Made by a program: the position numbers and the translations under genes. The notes below the pieces were generated by a model, which did no database searches, was not told the origin of the DNA, and worked only from the letters and a program-made list of their open reading frames with translations. This document shows positions 62,900-64,000 of a stretch of 64,000 bases of DNA, one piece after another; within the stretch, counting starts at the first letter, position 1; every line of letters begins with the position of its first letter. This DNA comes from Saccharina japonica (taxonomy: Eukaryota > Sar > Phaeophyceae > Laminariales > Laminariaceae), in NCBI GenBank assembly GCA_008828725.1, contig MEHQ01000128.1, positions 1,390,480 through 1,454,479 of the forward strand, in the 5' to 3' direction.

Positions 62900-63400
62900 C
62901 AGGTGGCGGGTGCTCTGTCCTACTCTCCCCGAGGGGGCTTGTCTGGCTGCACGACAATAATAGCCCCTTGAACGGACGGCAAGAACGGCGTCGATCGCTT
63001 GCGCGAATCACGATCGATGCCCTTGCCGTCCGTCCAAGGAACTAACTGCGGTCCTGTAGGAGAACACAATCCACCGAGGAGGTGATTGGGTCCAGAGCAC
63101 CCGCCGCCCGCCCCTTGTGTTCTCTCCCTTGACAGGGAAGCTGCTCACATATGTTTATGTGTTGCTGGAGACTTCGGGATGGTGGTGGTGTTGTTGCTTG
63201 CTTGTGCGCAAAACAATCAAAACGTAGGGGAACCCTCTTTGTTTTTGCGCACACCAGCAGGCAACAACCGCCTCCAAGTCCCCAGCAACAAACACGAGCG
63301 AGAAGCTGCCCTGTAAGAGCGAGCATATTATGGAGGACGGGTGGCGGGTGGGTGCTCTACCCAACTCTCCCCCCGGTGCAGCTCGTCTGCCATATCACGG
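62900..63400. repeat. Cluster of nested inverted repeats
   Basis: A hairpin at about 62968-63040 (CCTTGAACGGACGGCAAG / CTTGCCGTCCGTCCAAGG, with CGATCG words inside) and a second with ~75-bp arms at 63131-63317 (CAGGGAAGCTGCTCACATAT / CGAGCGAGAAGCTGCCCTGT). GGTGGCGGGTGCTCT flanks occur directly at 62905 and 63342 and inverted at 63093. Confidence 0.7.
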
Positions 63401-64000
63401 ATTCCTGGCACAACAGCAAGCAAGAAGGAAGAGCTAACACCACCACGTCCACCAGACCAACAACAGCGCACACAGAGTTTGTTCTCGGCACGTACTGCTG
63501 CCGTATAGACTACTCGTACGTACGCACGTTACTGCTTTGCCAAGAGGGTGGTCATCATGCTATCATGTCCGCGCTGACTGCGGCCAGTCTCGAGGCAGGC
63601 AATCACTAGGATTGGACACGCAGACGGGCATACCTGGTGGGAACTCTTCCAAGACGTGCAGGGGAGAGAGAGGTGAGAGTTGGGAGTGGTGGCCATCATT
63701 CTTGTTCTCATTGCTGCCGAACGCATGCGTACCGCAGTCCAGCGGTAGTAGCTTGGATACCATGGTAATTGTTTTCATCTTGGTTTTTAGACCCTCCCCG
63801 GGCCCCCGCCGAAAATAGCATCGTTTTCATGTTGCCTCTCGTTGCTGTGTCACTCGTGCCTGCATTCATTTCAGCTGCCCACAATAAAGACAGAGGGCGT
63901 ACGACAGCTGCTGCTGCTGCGTGCCGACGGCATGGACGTGGTACCGCAGTGTATTGGTGCTCGAGGACACATTCCTGATGAGATGATGTCTGCTTCGAGT
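63400..64000. other. Right end of window, no gene recognised
   Basis: Open frames here are short and share no recognisable similarity. A short GCTGCTGCTGCT run lies near 63910. Confidence 0.45.

Overview
The window is nuclear DNA of a eukaryote with long introns and many repeats. Every real coding piece is a short exon with GT-AG (once GC-AG) splice sites, separated by introns full of satellites and small inverted-repeat elements. Mixed base composition, a very intron-rich gene and abundant minisatellites would suit a brown alga or related stramenopile; that placement is an inference from style, not from a marker gene. There is one assembly gap (37659-38325) and two patches that look like poorly corrected sequence (about 18.96-20.08 kb and 39.8-41.4 kb).

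Two host genes run divergently. On the minus strand a mitochondrial 2-oxoglutarate/malate carrier (SLC25A11 type) spans about 29.5 to 2.6 kb, or from 32.1 kb if a candidate N-terminal exon is right. Its exons join in phase into about 306 residues with all three carrier signature motifs. One exon (176 nt) is present twice in a 0.8-kb tandem duplication. The intron before it is about 21 kb long and is filled by a 20-kb satellite (about 5.46-25.74 kb) built from modules in alternating orientation, so it is a chain of palindromes with a ~2.1-kb higher-order period. A short exon-like piece of a CCDC146-type coiled-coil gene lies at its left edge.

On the plus strand, 33369-61059 holds SKI3 (TTC37/SKIC3), the TPR scaffold of the Ski complex that feeds RNA to the cytoplasmic exosome. 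A 710-codon first exon and 14 smaller exons follow the order of the human protein, except around the gap, where two exons are out of order and one is cut off exactly at a (GGGTC)n array.

Between the genes (29.5-33.4 kb) are TATCGA repeats, a GGGTC element and a ~250-bp satellite. From 61.1 kb to the end I see no gene, only small repeat elements and a cluster of inverted repeats.

The most interesting pattern is repeat-associated exon duplication. Both larger duplications (carrier exon 5; the SKI3 36-41 kb region) have a GGGTC element at the junction, and the edges of several exons (SKI3 exons 1, 10 and 13; carrier exon 6) recur as decayed copies in the neighbouring intron or flank. At least four families of small non-autonomous elements recur through both genes.
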